This document shows, in pieces, positions 17,098 through 24,172 of a stretch of 33,889 nt of DNA; within the stretch, counting starts at the first letter, position 1; every line of letters starts with the position of its first letter. The DNA is from Candidatus Acidiferrales bacterium. GTDB lineage: Bacteria; Acidobacteriota; Terriglobia; Acidiferrales; UBA7541. The translations under genes and the position numbers were made by a program. The DNA is taken from positions 1 through 33,889 of the forward strand of contig JARLGK010000197.1 in assembly GCA_031296075.1 (NCBI GenBank). The letters run 5' to 3'. Below the pieces are notes generated by a model. It did not search any database. It was not told the origin of the DNA and saw only the letters and a list, made by a program, of their open reading frames with translations.

Positions 17098-18074
17098 TCT
17101 TCGCTCCAAAATCGTTCGCTCAGATACTTTTCGCCGGAATCGGGAAACACGGTCACGATCACGGCCCGCTCATCCCGCTTCAGCCGCCGCGCGATTTCCA
17201 GGCACGCCCACAGAGCGCCGCCCGCGCTGACGCCCACCAGCAAGCCTTCTTCGCGGGCGAGACGCTTCGCCAACTGCTGCGCGTTTTCCGTCTGCACCTC
17301 GATATTTTCGTCCGCCAGGCTGGCATCGTAAATCGGCGGAACGATCGCCGTGGCCATATGCTTGAGCCCCTCGAGCCCGTGGAAGCTGGAGTCCGGCTGA
17401 AAGCTGATGCACCGAATCTTGGGATTCAGCTCCTTCAGCCGCCGCGTGGTGCCGACGAAAGTTCCGCTCGTGCCTAGCCCGGCGACAAAATGCGTGATCT
17501 GACCGTGCGTCTGTTCCCAAATTTCAGGAGCGGTCGTCGAATAGTGCGCCGCGGGGTTCGCCGGATTGCCGTATTGATCGGGATAGAAATATTTGTCGCG
17601 GTCCGCTTCGTAAATCTCGCGAACTCGCCGGATCGCGCCATCGGTGCCTTCACCACCTGGCGTCGAGACGATCTCGACGCCGTACGCCGCAAGAATCTGT
17701 TTGCGCTCCGGCGACGCACTCGAAGGCAGGCACAGTTTCACGCGATAGCCCAGCGCCGCGCCGATCATCGCGTAGGCGATGCCCGTGTTTCCGCTCGTGG
17801 CGTCGAGGATCACTTTGCCCGGTCGCAGGTCGCCGCGCCGCTCGCCTTCGCGGATCATCGAGTAGGCCGCGCGATCCTTCACCGAACCGCCCGGATTGAA
17901 CCACTCCGCCTTCGCGCAAATCTCAGCGTTCGGGAATTCCGCGGCGGTCCTCTCGATCTTGATCAGCGGCGTGTTGCCGATGCACTCCAGCAGACGTTGG
18001 CCTACACGTCCACCTGTGCCCGGCTGGGCAGCCGTTTCCGTTGCCGACACAAGCGGCTTGTTCGCTGCCGTCAT
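17094..18074 (-). CDS. cysM: PLP-dependent cysteine synthase (CysM/CysK family)
   Basis: Forms the C-S bond of cysteine from an activated serine and a sulfur donor; in the CysO pathway the donor is the CysO thiocarboxylate and the acceptor O-phosphoserine. 326 residues, usual family length. PLP lysine K66 in GGSVKDR, the substrate loop TSGNTG (93-98), and the PLP-phosphate loop GTSGT (about 200). An N-terminal extension of ~25 residues (Ala/Thr-rich) precedes the fold. First gene of the minus-strand cluster; its stop overlaps the mec start. Sequence alone cannot prove phosphoserine versus acetylserine use; the mec-cysO-moeZ context makes the CysO-dependent role likely. Confidence 0.93.
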   Translation of the reverse strand: MTAANKPLVSATETAAQPGTGGRVGQRLLECIGNTPLIKIERTAAEFPNAEICAKAEWFNPGGSVKDRAAYSMIREGERRGDLRPGKVILDATSGNTGIAYAMIGAALGYRVKLCLPSSASPERKQILAAYGVEIVSTPGGEGTDGAIRRVREIYEADRDKYFYPDQYGNPANPAAHYSTTAPEIWEQTHGQITHFVAGLGTSGTFVGTTRRLKELNPKIRCISFQPDSSFHGLEGLKHMATAIVPPIYDASLADENIEVQTENAQQLAKRLAREEGLLVGVSAGGALWACLEIARRLKRDERAVIVTVFPDSGEKYLSERFWSEE

Positions 18075-18144
18075 CTTCGTCGCCTGATGCTGGAATGTAT
18101 GCCGTACCCCGCTAATTCAATTCAGTTTAGCAGATTTTCCGGGC

Positions 18145-18229
18145 CTTCTCTGCGCCCTCTGCGTCTCTGCGGTGAGGCCTCGTTTTCTCCGTGAACTCTG
18201 TGCCTGCTCTGTGTCCTCTGTGGTTAAGG
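18145..18229. repeat. CTCTG-rich dispersed intergenic repeat
   Basis: Two similar blocks: TTCTCTGCGCCCTCTGCG with TCTCTGCGGTGAGG, then CTCCGTGAACTCTGTG with CTCTGTGTCCTCTGTGG. The CTCTGYG unit recurs about seven times. I recall this kind of CTCTGCGTCTCTGCGGTG text as a common intergenic repeat in many unrelated environmental bacteria, function unknown. It fills the gap between the quinoprotein and cysM genes. Confidence 0.6.
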
Positions 18230-18286
18230 ACTTAGGGTCTAGGCCACCATTGGATGCGAGCAGGCACCGTGTGGAAGCACGCTCGA

Positions 18287-20191
18287 CTAGTGAGGCGGAA
18301 GCTCGAAGGCAAGCACCACATTTCCCGGCATCCCGGCAGTCACAGTGAAGCCGGACGCCACAAACACCATCCGGTCCGAGACGGTCGCCCCGCCGCCGCT
18401 CATTGATCCGCCGTGCGCCGCGACTCCATTCACCGTCTTGAAATCTGGCTGGGTGTCAAAGTCCCAGAGGATCTTGCCGTCGGCAGCCGCGTACGCGCGC
18501 AGGTGCCCGTCCATCGCGCCCGAAAAGATCACGTCGTTCGCCGCCGTCACTGCCGCAAGCTGTCCTCCACTGCATCCCGGCTTGCCCTCGCACGGCGTCT
18601 TGGGCGGCATCGTCTTCCACAGCAATTTTCCCGTGCGGATATCAATCGCCGCAAGACCTCCGGGCGGCGGGGGAGTCGCTCCCGGCGAAGTCAGCGTCGA
18701 AATATCCGAATTCGCGGCGTAAACATTCCTGCCGTCCGTCACCGAGCCCCACTCGATGCCTCCGAGTCCGCTGCCTTTGCCCACGCGCGCCTGCCACAGC
18801 TCTTTCCCGCCGTCATCCGGATCGAGTCCGTACATCACGCCGGTCTTCTGCCCGGCGAGCAGCACGCGATGTCCGCCGCCCAGATCCACCAGGATCGGCG
18901 ACGATCCGAAATCCACGTCCGGGCCGATCTGCGGCGGGCAATTGAGGTGGCGCGGATCGAGGCACCCGAAGTTGAACACATCGTTCGGCGTTTTCTGCTG
19001 CACCCAAAGCCGTTTCCCGGTCGCCAAATCGAAAGCGACAACCGCGTCCGTCCCGTCCGCCGCCGGATCGACGTACGCGTCGCCCGTTCCCACGTAGAGC
19101 CTACCGAGTTTCACGTCGATGGTAGGTGTGTCCCAGATCGCTGCGCCCGCCGGATGGAATTTCGCGTGGCTCTCGCCATTCGCCGTCGCATGCGGCACTT
19201 CGGTGATCGCATACCCGCGCCAGATCAGCTCGCCGGTCAGGCCGTTCACCGCCACCACGTTCCCGCGAAACGTACAGCAGGGATAATCGGGGTCGCCGCC
19301 GCTCAGCTCCTCGTTTGACGCGACGGGGACGTACAAAATCCCGCCGTAAAACTGCGGCGCTCCGGTAATCCGCGCCGAGCGATGCCCGCCGACATTCACC
19401 CTCCACGCCAGTTTCCCGGTGTCCGCATCGAGCGCGTAGAGATTCGCTTCGCCATCCCCAAAATAAGCGAGCGCGCGATTCGCTCCGGCTGCGGCCACCG
19501 TGATCGCGGTTCGTACGGTTGTCTCCGCCCGGTAGGTCCAGATCGTGCATCCGCTCTCGGCGCTCAGCGCATACACCGTACCGTCACCCGAGCCGAAAAA
19601 CACGCGCCCGCCAACCACGGTGGGTTGTCCGTAAGCCGTGCTCGCATCGGGTATTCCGAACGCCCATTTCAGTTTCAGGCCCGCCACATTATCTGCGCTG
19701 ATGGACGTGTGCGCCTGATAGCGGGAGTTCACGGCGTCGACGCCCCAGCCGCTCCAATTCTCTGGGTCTTGCAGGCCACTGGATGTAATCGGTTTCTTTG
19801 TGGCGCAAAGGTTTGCCATCGCCAAAGCCGCGCTGTTCGAGGTATTGGACGAAAGAAACGCCGCCACCGCCCGTCGCTCCGCCTCGGCCATCCGGTTGCC
19901 GTAAATCACCATCGCGCCCGATTCCAGCGCGCGCAGGATTTCTTCCTGCGTCTTCTGCCCCAGCACCTCGATAGCCGGAGCCGCGTTGCCCTTCGCCCCG
20001 CCGCTGATGTGGCACATCGAACAGTGCTCCTTGAACAGCGCCCCACCATCCGGCTTCGCTTGCTTGTCCTGAGCGGAGCTGAAGGGCGCCGCCAGCGCCG
20101 CCGCTCCTGTTTGCGCCATCGCGCCGCCGGCGCAGACTCCGGCAGCCCCAATCAGCCCAATCACGAACGCAGTTACGCGCGCCAATCTCAT
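18287..20191 (-). CDS. PQQ-type quinoprotein dehydrogenase with N-terminal cytochrome c (PVA-dehydrogenase-like)
   Basis: Secreted periplasmic oxidoreductase. 634 residues: signal peptide (1-26, ending AMA), a cytochrome c domain with haem motif C57-S-M-C60-H61, then an eight-bladed beta-propeller with tryptophan-docking style repeats (LKLKWAFGIPDAST, GTVYALSAESGCTIW, NLYALDADTGKLAWR, KILWDFDTQ). This cytochrome-first order is that of polyvinyl-alcohol dehydrogenase (cytochrome), and differs from methanol dehydrogenase-like enzymes, where the cytochrome is C-terminal. Substrate is probably a secondary alcohol or a polymer, not determinable here. GGAGG just before the ATG. PQQ biosynthesis genes are not in the window. 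The nearest genes are unrelated. Confidence 0.85.
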   Translation of the reverse strand: MRLARVTAFVIGLIGAAGVCAGGAMAQTGAAALAAPFSSAQDKQAKPDGGALFKEHCSMCHISGGAKGNAAPAIEVLGQKTQEEILRALESGAMVIYGNRMAEAERRAVAAFLSSNTSNSAALAMANLCATKKPITSSGLQDPENWSGWGVDAVNSRYQAHTSISADNVAGLKLKWAFGIPDASTAYGQPTVVGGRVFFGSGDGTVYALSAESGCTIWTYRAETTVRTAITVAAAGANRALAYFGDGEANLYALDADTGKLAWRVNVGGHRSARITGAPQFYGGILYVPVASNEELSGGDPDYPCCTFRGNVVAVNGLTGELIWRGYAITEVPHATANGESHAKFHPAGAAIWDTPTIDVKLGRLYVGTGDAYVDPAADGTDAVVAFDLATGKRLWVQQKTPNDVFNFGCLDPRHLNCPPQIGPDVDFGSSPILVDLGGGHRVLLAGQKTGVMYGLDPDDGGKELWQARVGKGSGLGGIEWGSVTDGRNVYAANSDISTLTSPGATPPPPGGLAAIDIRTGKLLWKTMPPKTPCEGKPGCSGGQLAAVTAANDVIFSGAMDGHLRAYAAADGKILWDFDTQPDFKTVNGVAAHGGSMSGGGATVSDRMVFVASGFTVTAGMPGNVVLAFELPPH

Positions 20192-20208
20192 CCCGCCTCC
20201 GTTCTTGC

Positions 20209-20365
20209 GTAGCGCCGGCGTCTCGTCGGCGAATTTCGGTTTGCCATTCCTCGTAGGGGCGTAGCACCGCTACGCCCGGCAAAGTTCCTTGCCTCGGATA
20301 ATACGATCCGCCTCAACTTCGATTGCACGATGGTTTTGTAGGGGCATGGCATGCCATGCCCGGCG
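20209..20365. repeat. 157-bp direct repeat, left copy
   Basis: Identical in length to the copy at 21142-21298 and differing at only four positions, all transitions (153/157 identical). It contains two palindromic modules starting GTAGGGGC: one pairs GGGCGTAGC with GCTACGCCC, the other has GGGCATGGCATGCCATGCCC. Similarity continues weakly some 12 bp beyond the right end. Same orientation as the right copy; the 146-residue ORF gene lies between. The remaining sequence from here to 20670 holds no supported gene. Confidence 0.9.
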
Positions 20366-20466
20366 CAAGAACTTAGCATTCTGTCGCCTATTCGCGATGC
20401 CTTGTCGCGATTCGCCGAAACACCTTATATCGGGTTTGAGTCCGTCGCGCAATGCGGCGGGGCTAA

Positions 20467-20543
20467 GGAAGAGGTGCCGCTTCGCTACGCGGTCATTCTG
20501 AGCGGAATGACCGAACACCTCTTCCGTCCCGCTCTTGCGGGAC
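20467..20543. other. Nested and tandem hairpins upstream of the unknown gene
   Basis: Outer arms GGAAGAGGTG (20467-20476) and CACCTCTTCC (20516-20525) are perfectly complementary; inside them CGGTCATTC (20490-20498) pairs with GAATGACCG (20505-20513) around a 6-nt loop. Directly after comes GTCCCGC-TCTT-GCGGGAC (20526-20543). Could be a structured RNA leader, a transcription terminator-like block, or a relic of a palindromic mobile repeat. No poly-T follows. Confidence 0.6.
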
Positions 20544-20670
20544 GTCCGGTCATGCCGTCGAAGAATCTCTCTTCGGCGGCACCAAAAGGGCAGTCCATCA
20601 ACAAAACCAGACGGCCTGGGGCCATTTTTGCCTTTACAGACGGGCAGTAGAATTCATATCCTGAACATCC

Positions 20671-21111
20671 ATGTGGTACGTCGACAAGCTCTTCACTCAG
20701 CCTCAGGTCGAATCCCTTGCGGCGAAAGGTTTTCTGGTTCGCAGCTCGGGCGGCGTCGTCCGCATTGAGAAGTATGGCTGCGGCGCGGAGCTTCGCAAGG
20801 AACCGCACGGTGGCTACCGCATGACCATCATCCCGTCGATCATGCTTCAGGGCCAGTTCACGCGCCTTTGGGACGCGGGCTACCAGAAGTTTCTCCTTAC
20901 CAACGAAGGCCAAAAGTGGCCCATCCGCGTCGCACAACTCGGCGACCTGCGCCGCTTCAACGAAGAACTCCGCACCGCGCTCGGCGTTTCGACCTATTAC
21001 AACGAAGCGCTCGGTTCAACCTGCCACTACAGCGTGTACGACCGCGTTAAAGGCCGCATCGGTGACGTGCCCGACGAAACCGTCGGCGCGCACGAAACGC
21101 CCAAGCACTAA
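20671..21111 (+). CDS. Conserved-looking hypothetical protein, 146 residues
   Basis: I do not recognise the family. Soluble, no signal peptide or membrane segment, mixed alpha/beta composition with many aromatic residues (MWYVDKLFT start; GYRMTIIPSIML; LWDAGYQKFLLTNEGQKWPIR). It contains two Cys (around residues 37 and 117) and a His-rich tail (AHETPKH). Codon use is like the neighbours (GC-rich third positions), which supports real coding. No clear Shine-Dalgarno precedes the ATG; a TAGAAT at 20648-20653 might be a -10 box. It is the only gene between the two 157-bp direct repeats and has no same-strand operon partner. Confidence 0.7.
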   Translation: MWYVDKLFTQPQVESLAAKGFLVRSSGGVVRIEKYGCGAELRKEPHGGYRMTIIPSIMLQGQFTRLWDAGYQKFLLTNEGQKWPIRVAQLGDLRRFNEELRTALGVSTYYNEALGSTCHYSVYDRVKGRIGDVPDETVGAHETPKH

Positions 21112-21141
21112 GTAAGTCGCCATTCAGGCAGGTTTTTCTTA

Positions 21142-21298
21142 GTAGCGCCGGCGTCTCGCCGGCGAATTTCGGTTTGCCGTTCCTCGTAGGGGCGTAGCAC
21201 CGCTACGCCCGGCAAAGTTCCTTGTCTCGGATAATACGATCCGCCTCAATTTCGATTGCACGATGGTTTTGTAGGGGCATGGCATGCCATGCCCGGCG
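21142..21298. repeat. 157-bp direct repeat, right copy
   Basis: Second copy of the element at 20209-20365, same orientation, differing by four transitions. It starts 31 bp after the stop of the 146-residue gene. It carries the same two GTAGGGGC palindromic modules. Confidence 0.9.
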
Positions 21299-21457
21299 TA
21301 AATGCTTGGCGCCTCCCCCTACATCCAGCGCTGGTTTCGTTGTTCCATGTAGCTCACCCCGCCTCGTTGAGGTGAGGCTCTTCGGCCCGCCTTTGGTTTC
21401 TGCTAGCACTGAGACTCTGCGTACTCCGAGTCTCAGCCGAGGAATTGATTTTCCCAC

Positions 21458-21521
21458 GGTGGAAGCGCGGGGTTTCAACCCCGCGACCTTGACCGCCCCA
21501 CCTCAAGGGTTTTAACCCTGG
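21458..21521. repeat. Palindromic intergenic repeat, copy 2 (GGTGGAAGCG type)
   Basis: Begins GGTGGAAGCGCGGGG; stem CGCGGGGTT-TC-AACCCCGCG, then AGGGTT-TT-AACCCT. Matches the copy at 14978-15040 in design; the stem bases have changed in a compensatory way, so the fold is kept although the sequence differs. Confidence 0.75.
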
Positions 21522-22083
21522 TTCTCGCGCAAACCAATTTGGTGCAGGTCTCCCTTTTTCTGCCCTTCCGTACAGTTCTAATTCCTCCTGCAAAATGCTA
21601 TGTTCGAACCGCAGACCAAATGCCCCCGATTTGCCCCGGAAAAAGTCCGCAGTCAGAAACAAAAACTAAGAAGTGAAAATAAAGAAACAAAGAAGAACGA
21701 AGGACGAAAAATTGACGGCACTACGAGGACGCCCGCAAGATCCCATCGCTGCCACTGCGCCCAACTTTGGGTCTCTCGAAATCTTTGATCGTCCCTCTGA
21801 CAGCGCGGCGTCTGCAGTCGGCACCTTTTCGCACAAATTAACCGACACACCATGCCGAGTAATTTCCCTTGTAAGTCACACAAAACAAACGAAACGGACC
21901 TGCATTAACCGACACACTTTTGCGAGGTCCCCTGGTCCGGTTCTTCACCCTCGCGCGACTCGATTCCCCGCGTTCTCGTGCGAGCGCCTGTCCCTCGTTG
22001 ACAAACAACTTCCCGTGCGACTAGCATTCCCTCGAACAAACCGGCTCAAGCAATCGCGACGGGAACCAAAGAAGGAGCCCATC
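21522..22083. other. Long non-coding stretch before the oxygenase gene
   Basis: No supported gene. Two features are visible: an A/purine-rich tract at about 21640-21712, unlike the GC-rich surroundings, and two perfect 14-bp direct repeats ATTAACCGACACAC at 21837-21850 and 21904-21917 (67 bp apart), which could be regulator sites. The frame of the oxygenase is open back to 21673, but the upstream part has no domain similarity and lacks a start with a ribosome site. Confidence 0.5.
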
Positions 22084-23592
22084 ATGGGCAGCATCTACTT
22101 GGAAGAGCTTTCAGCCGTAGGCGCAGTGCGCTTTCCAGATATTCCGCTTTACCAGGGCTTCGGTGCTCCCAGCCGTCTCGAGGCCGACCTGCGCGATTGC
22201 GAGGTCACCTACGGCGCTGTGCCCAAGGATTTGAACGGCATCCTCTACCGCTGTGGCCCCGATCGCCAGTATCCGCCGATGGGCGGCGACGACATCTTCA
22301 TCGATGGCGAAGGCATGGTCGTCATGTTCCGCTTCGAAAACGGCCACGTGGACTATCGCAGCCGCTACGTGCGCACCGAGCGCTTCAAAATGCAGGCCGA
22401 ACACCGCCGCTCGCTTTTTGGCCGCTATCGCAATCGCTACACGCGCGATCCCATCGCCCGCCAGTGCAATCCCGGCACCGCGAATACGAATATCGTCTGG
22501 CACGCCGGCAAGCTCCTCGCCCTCAAAGAGGATGACATGCCGTACGAGCTCAATCCCTACACGCTCGAAACGGTCGGCCGGTACGATTACAACGGCGCCG
22601 TCAAATCCGTTTGGATGTCCGCGCATCCACATCTCGATCAGACCACCAACGAGCTACTGACCTTCGCGTACCAGGCCAAAGGCGACGGCACCACAGACAT
22701 CGCCTATTTCGTCATCGGTCCCGATGGCAAGGTCAAGCACGAGGTTTGGTTCAATATGCCGTGGGCGGGAATGGTGCACGACTTCGCCATCTCTGACAAA
22801 TACGTGATCTTCCCGTTCTTCCCGTTGCTCACCGATGTGGAAGTGCTGAAGAAGGGCGGACCGTTCTACACCTGGCATCGCGACCGCCCGACGGTCGTCG
22901 CCGTCGTTCCTCGCTACGGCAAGGCGGAAGAGGTCCGCTGGTTCCGCGGGCCCACGAGCTTCGCCGGACACATGATGAACGGCTCGACCGAAGGCTCGAA
23001 AGTCAGCCTCGACGTCTGCCTCTCGCACGGGAGCTCGTTCTTCTTCTTCCCGAATCACGACGGTACGCCGCCTGACGCCTCGAGCGCTATTCCGCATCTC
23101 ACACGGTTGACTTTCGATCTGGCCGGCAACACGGAGGACTACAAGACCACTCAGCTCTACGATTGGATGTGCGAGATGCCTCGCGCCGATGATCGCTACT
23201 ACGGCAACGGGACCTACCGCAAAGGCTACGTCATTTGCCGCGATCCCAACACCCCCGGGGCAGGGAACATCGGATTCGGTTGCGTCGGCCAGTTCGATCA
23301 CAAGACGGGCAGCTCAAAGATCTGGAATCCAGGAGAAAATTCCGGCGTGCAGGAGCCGCTGTTCGCTCCGCGCAAGCCGAACTCGCCCGAAGGCGACGGC
23401 TACCTGCTCGCGCTCGTGAACCGCATGGCTGAGAACCGCAACGACCTCGCCATCCTCGACGCGCAGAACGTCGAGGCCGGCCCGATCGCCATCGTCAAGC
23501 TCCCGCACCGCGTCCGCATGACCTTCCACGGCATGTGGGTCTCCGAGGAAGCGCTCACTTCCGGCCGCTACTCCGCCGTCCGTGCCACGTAG
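22084..23592 (+). CDS. Carotenoid-cleavage/lignostilbene dioxygenase family enzyme
   Basis: Non-haem Fe(II) dioxygenase (RPE65/CCD family) that cleaves a double bond in carotenoids, apocarotenoids or stilbenes. 502 residues, usual length. The four iron-binding His are found in expected contexts: H181 (SAHPHLD), H232 (MVHDFAIS), H296 (FAGHMMNG) and H482 (TFHGMWV). The N-terminal DLNGILYRCGPD and GEGMVVMFRF segments match the family. No signal peptide, so cytoplasmic. ATG 22084 is chosen because AAGGAG lies 7-8 nt upstream and the conserved fold begins shortly after; an extension back to 21673 is not supported. Substrate unknown; no carotenoid genes are adjacent. Confidence 0.9.
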   Translation: MGSIYLEELSAVGAVRFPDIPLYQGFGAPSRLEADLRDCEVTYGAVPKDLNGILYRCGPDRQYPPMGGDDIFIDGEGMVVMFRFENGHVDYRSRYVRTERFKMQAEHRRSLFGRYRNRYTRDPIARQCNPGTANTNIVWHAGKLLALKEDDMPYELNPYTLETVGRYDYNGAVKSVWMSAHPHLDQTTNELLTFAYQAKGDGTTDIAYFVIGPDGKVKHEVWFNMPWAGMVHDFAISDKYVIFPFFPLLTDVEVLKKGGPFYTWHRDRPTVVAVVPRYGKAEEVRWFRGPTSFAGHMMNGSTEGSKVSLDVCLSHGSSFFFFPNHDGTPPDASSAIPHLTRLTFDLAGNTEDYKTTQLYDWMCEMPRADDRYYGNGTYRKGYVICRDPNTPGAGNIGFGCVGQFDHKTGSSKIWNPGENSGVQEPLFAPRKPNSPEGDGYLLALVNRMAENRNDLAILDAQNVEAGPIAIVKLPHRVRMTFHGMWVSEEALTSGRYSAVRAT

Positions 23593-23605
23593 CGTGTTGT
23601 TCTTT

Positions 23606-23634
23606 GTAGGGGCGTAGCAACGCTACGCCCGGCG
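23606..23634. repeat. Partial copy of the GTAGGGGC palindromic module
   Basis: GTAGGGGCGTAGCAACGC followed by TACGCCCGGCG; same module as in both 157-bp repeats (one base differs in the loop). Similarity runs on into CTTGGCG. It shows that the modules are dispersed singly as well as in the long element. Located 14 bp after the oxygenase stop. Confidence 0.75.
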
Positions 23635-23685
23635 CGAATACTTGGCGTGAGGCTGCCCATCGGCCTCGCTCCCGGCACTTTGTGG

Positions 23686-23705
23686 GTCGCGGCTTTAGCC
23701 GCGAC
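23686..23705. repeat. Perfect short palindrome (hairpin)
   Basis: GTCGCGGCT pairs perfectly with AGCCGCGAC around a TT loop, followed by five A. Another REP-like element in the 220-bp gap between the oxygenase and receiver genes; with A-rich 3' flank it could also act as a terminator on the opposite strand, though no minus-strand gene needs one. Confidence 0.55.
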
Positions 23706-23812
23706 AAAAAGCGACGGCGCGCAGCGCCTTCCGATAGGCTGGTTCTATCGCCGCAAGTAGTCCCCGCGCAGATCGCCCGGCGCGCAAAGCTGAAAATAAG
23801 GAGACGCACGCG

Positions 23813-24172
23813 ATGGCCCAGGTCGTGGCCTTGATCGACGACATCTTTTTTCAGGCCAAGCTGCTCGAATCGGCGAAGCAGGTCGGCGTCGAAGTCCGCA
23901 CGTGCACCACGGCCGATGCGCTCGACGCTGAAATCGCGAAAGCCACGCCCCGGCTGGTCGTCGTGGATTTGAACGCGCGTTCGGGTCCTTTCGAGGCTCT
24001 CGAGCGACTGCAAGCTGGTGGCGCGAAGATTCCCATCATTGCGTTTCTTTCGCATGTCCAGGTTGATCTGGCCGAGCGCGCCCGTGCTGCGGGATGCATT
24101 GACGTGATGCCGCGTTCAAAATTTGCGCAAAACCTGGCAACCATCCTCGCGCGGACGAAATCCGACACTTGA
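23813..24172 (+). CDS. Stand-alone receiver-like (REC) domain protein
   Basis: 119 residues resembling one response-regulator receiver fold. The key positions can be lined up: acidic pair D9-D10 after the first strand (VALIDD), phospho-acceptor candidate D52 (LVVVDLN), hydroxyl residue S80 (IIAFLSH) and K103 (PRSKF), with GGAKIPIIAF and ARAAGCIDV as in receivers. The Pro normally after the Lys is missing, so it is a divergent member. GGAG about 10 nt upstream of the ATG. No kinase or output domain is nearby. Its stop overlaps the next start (TGATG), so both are probably translated together. Confidence 0.65.
   Translation: MAQVVALIDDIFFQAKLLESAKQVGVEVRTCTTADALDAEIAKATPRLVVVDLNARSGPFEALERLQAGGAKIPIIAFLSHVQVDLAERARAAGCIDVMPRSKFAQNLATILARTKSDT

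Noticed and set aside
20366-20670. Insertion sequence remnant
   Set aside because: Repeats and hairpins are present but no transposase fragment could be recognised in any frame.
21673-22083. N-terminal extension of the oxygenase reading frame (adds 137 residues)
   Set aside because: No domain similarity, arginine/threonine-rich random composition, no ribosome site; the ATG at 22084 has AAGGAG and starts just before the conserved fold.
23686-23710. Terminator after the oxygenase gene
   Set aside because: The palindrome is followed by A, not T, on the plus strand, so it does not qualify as an intrinsic terminator for that gene.
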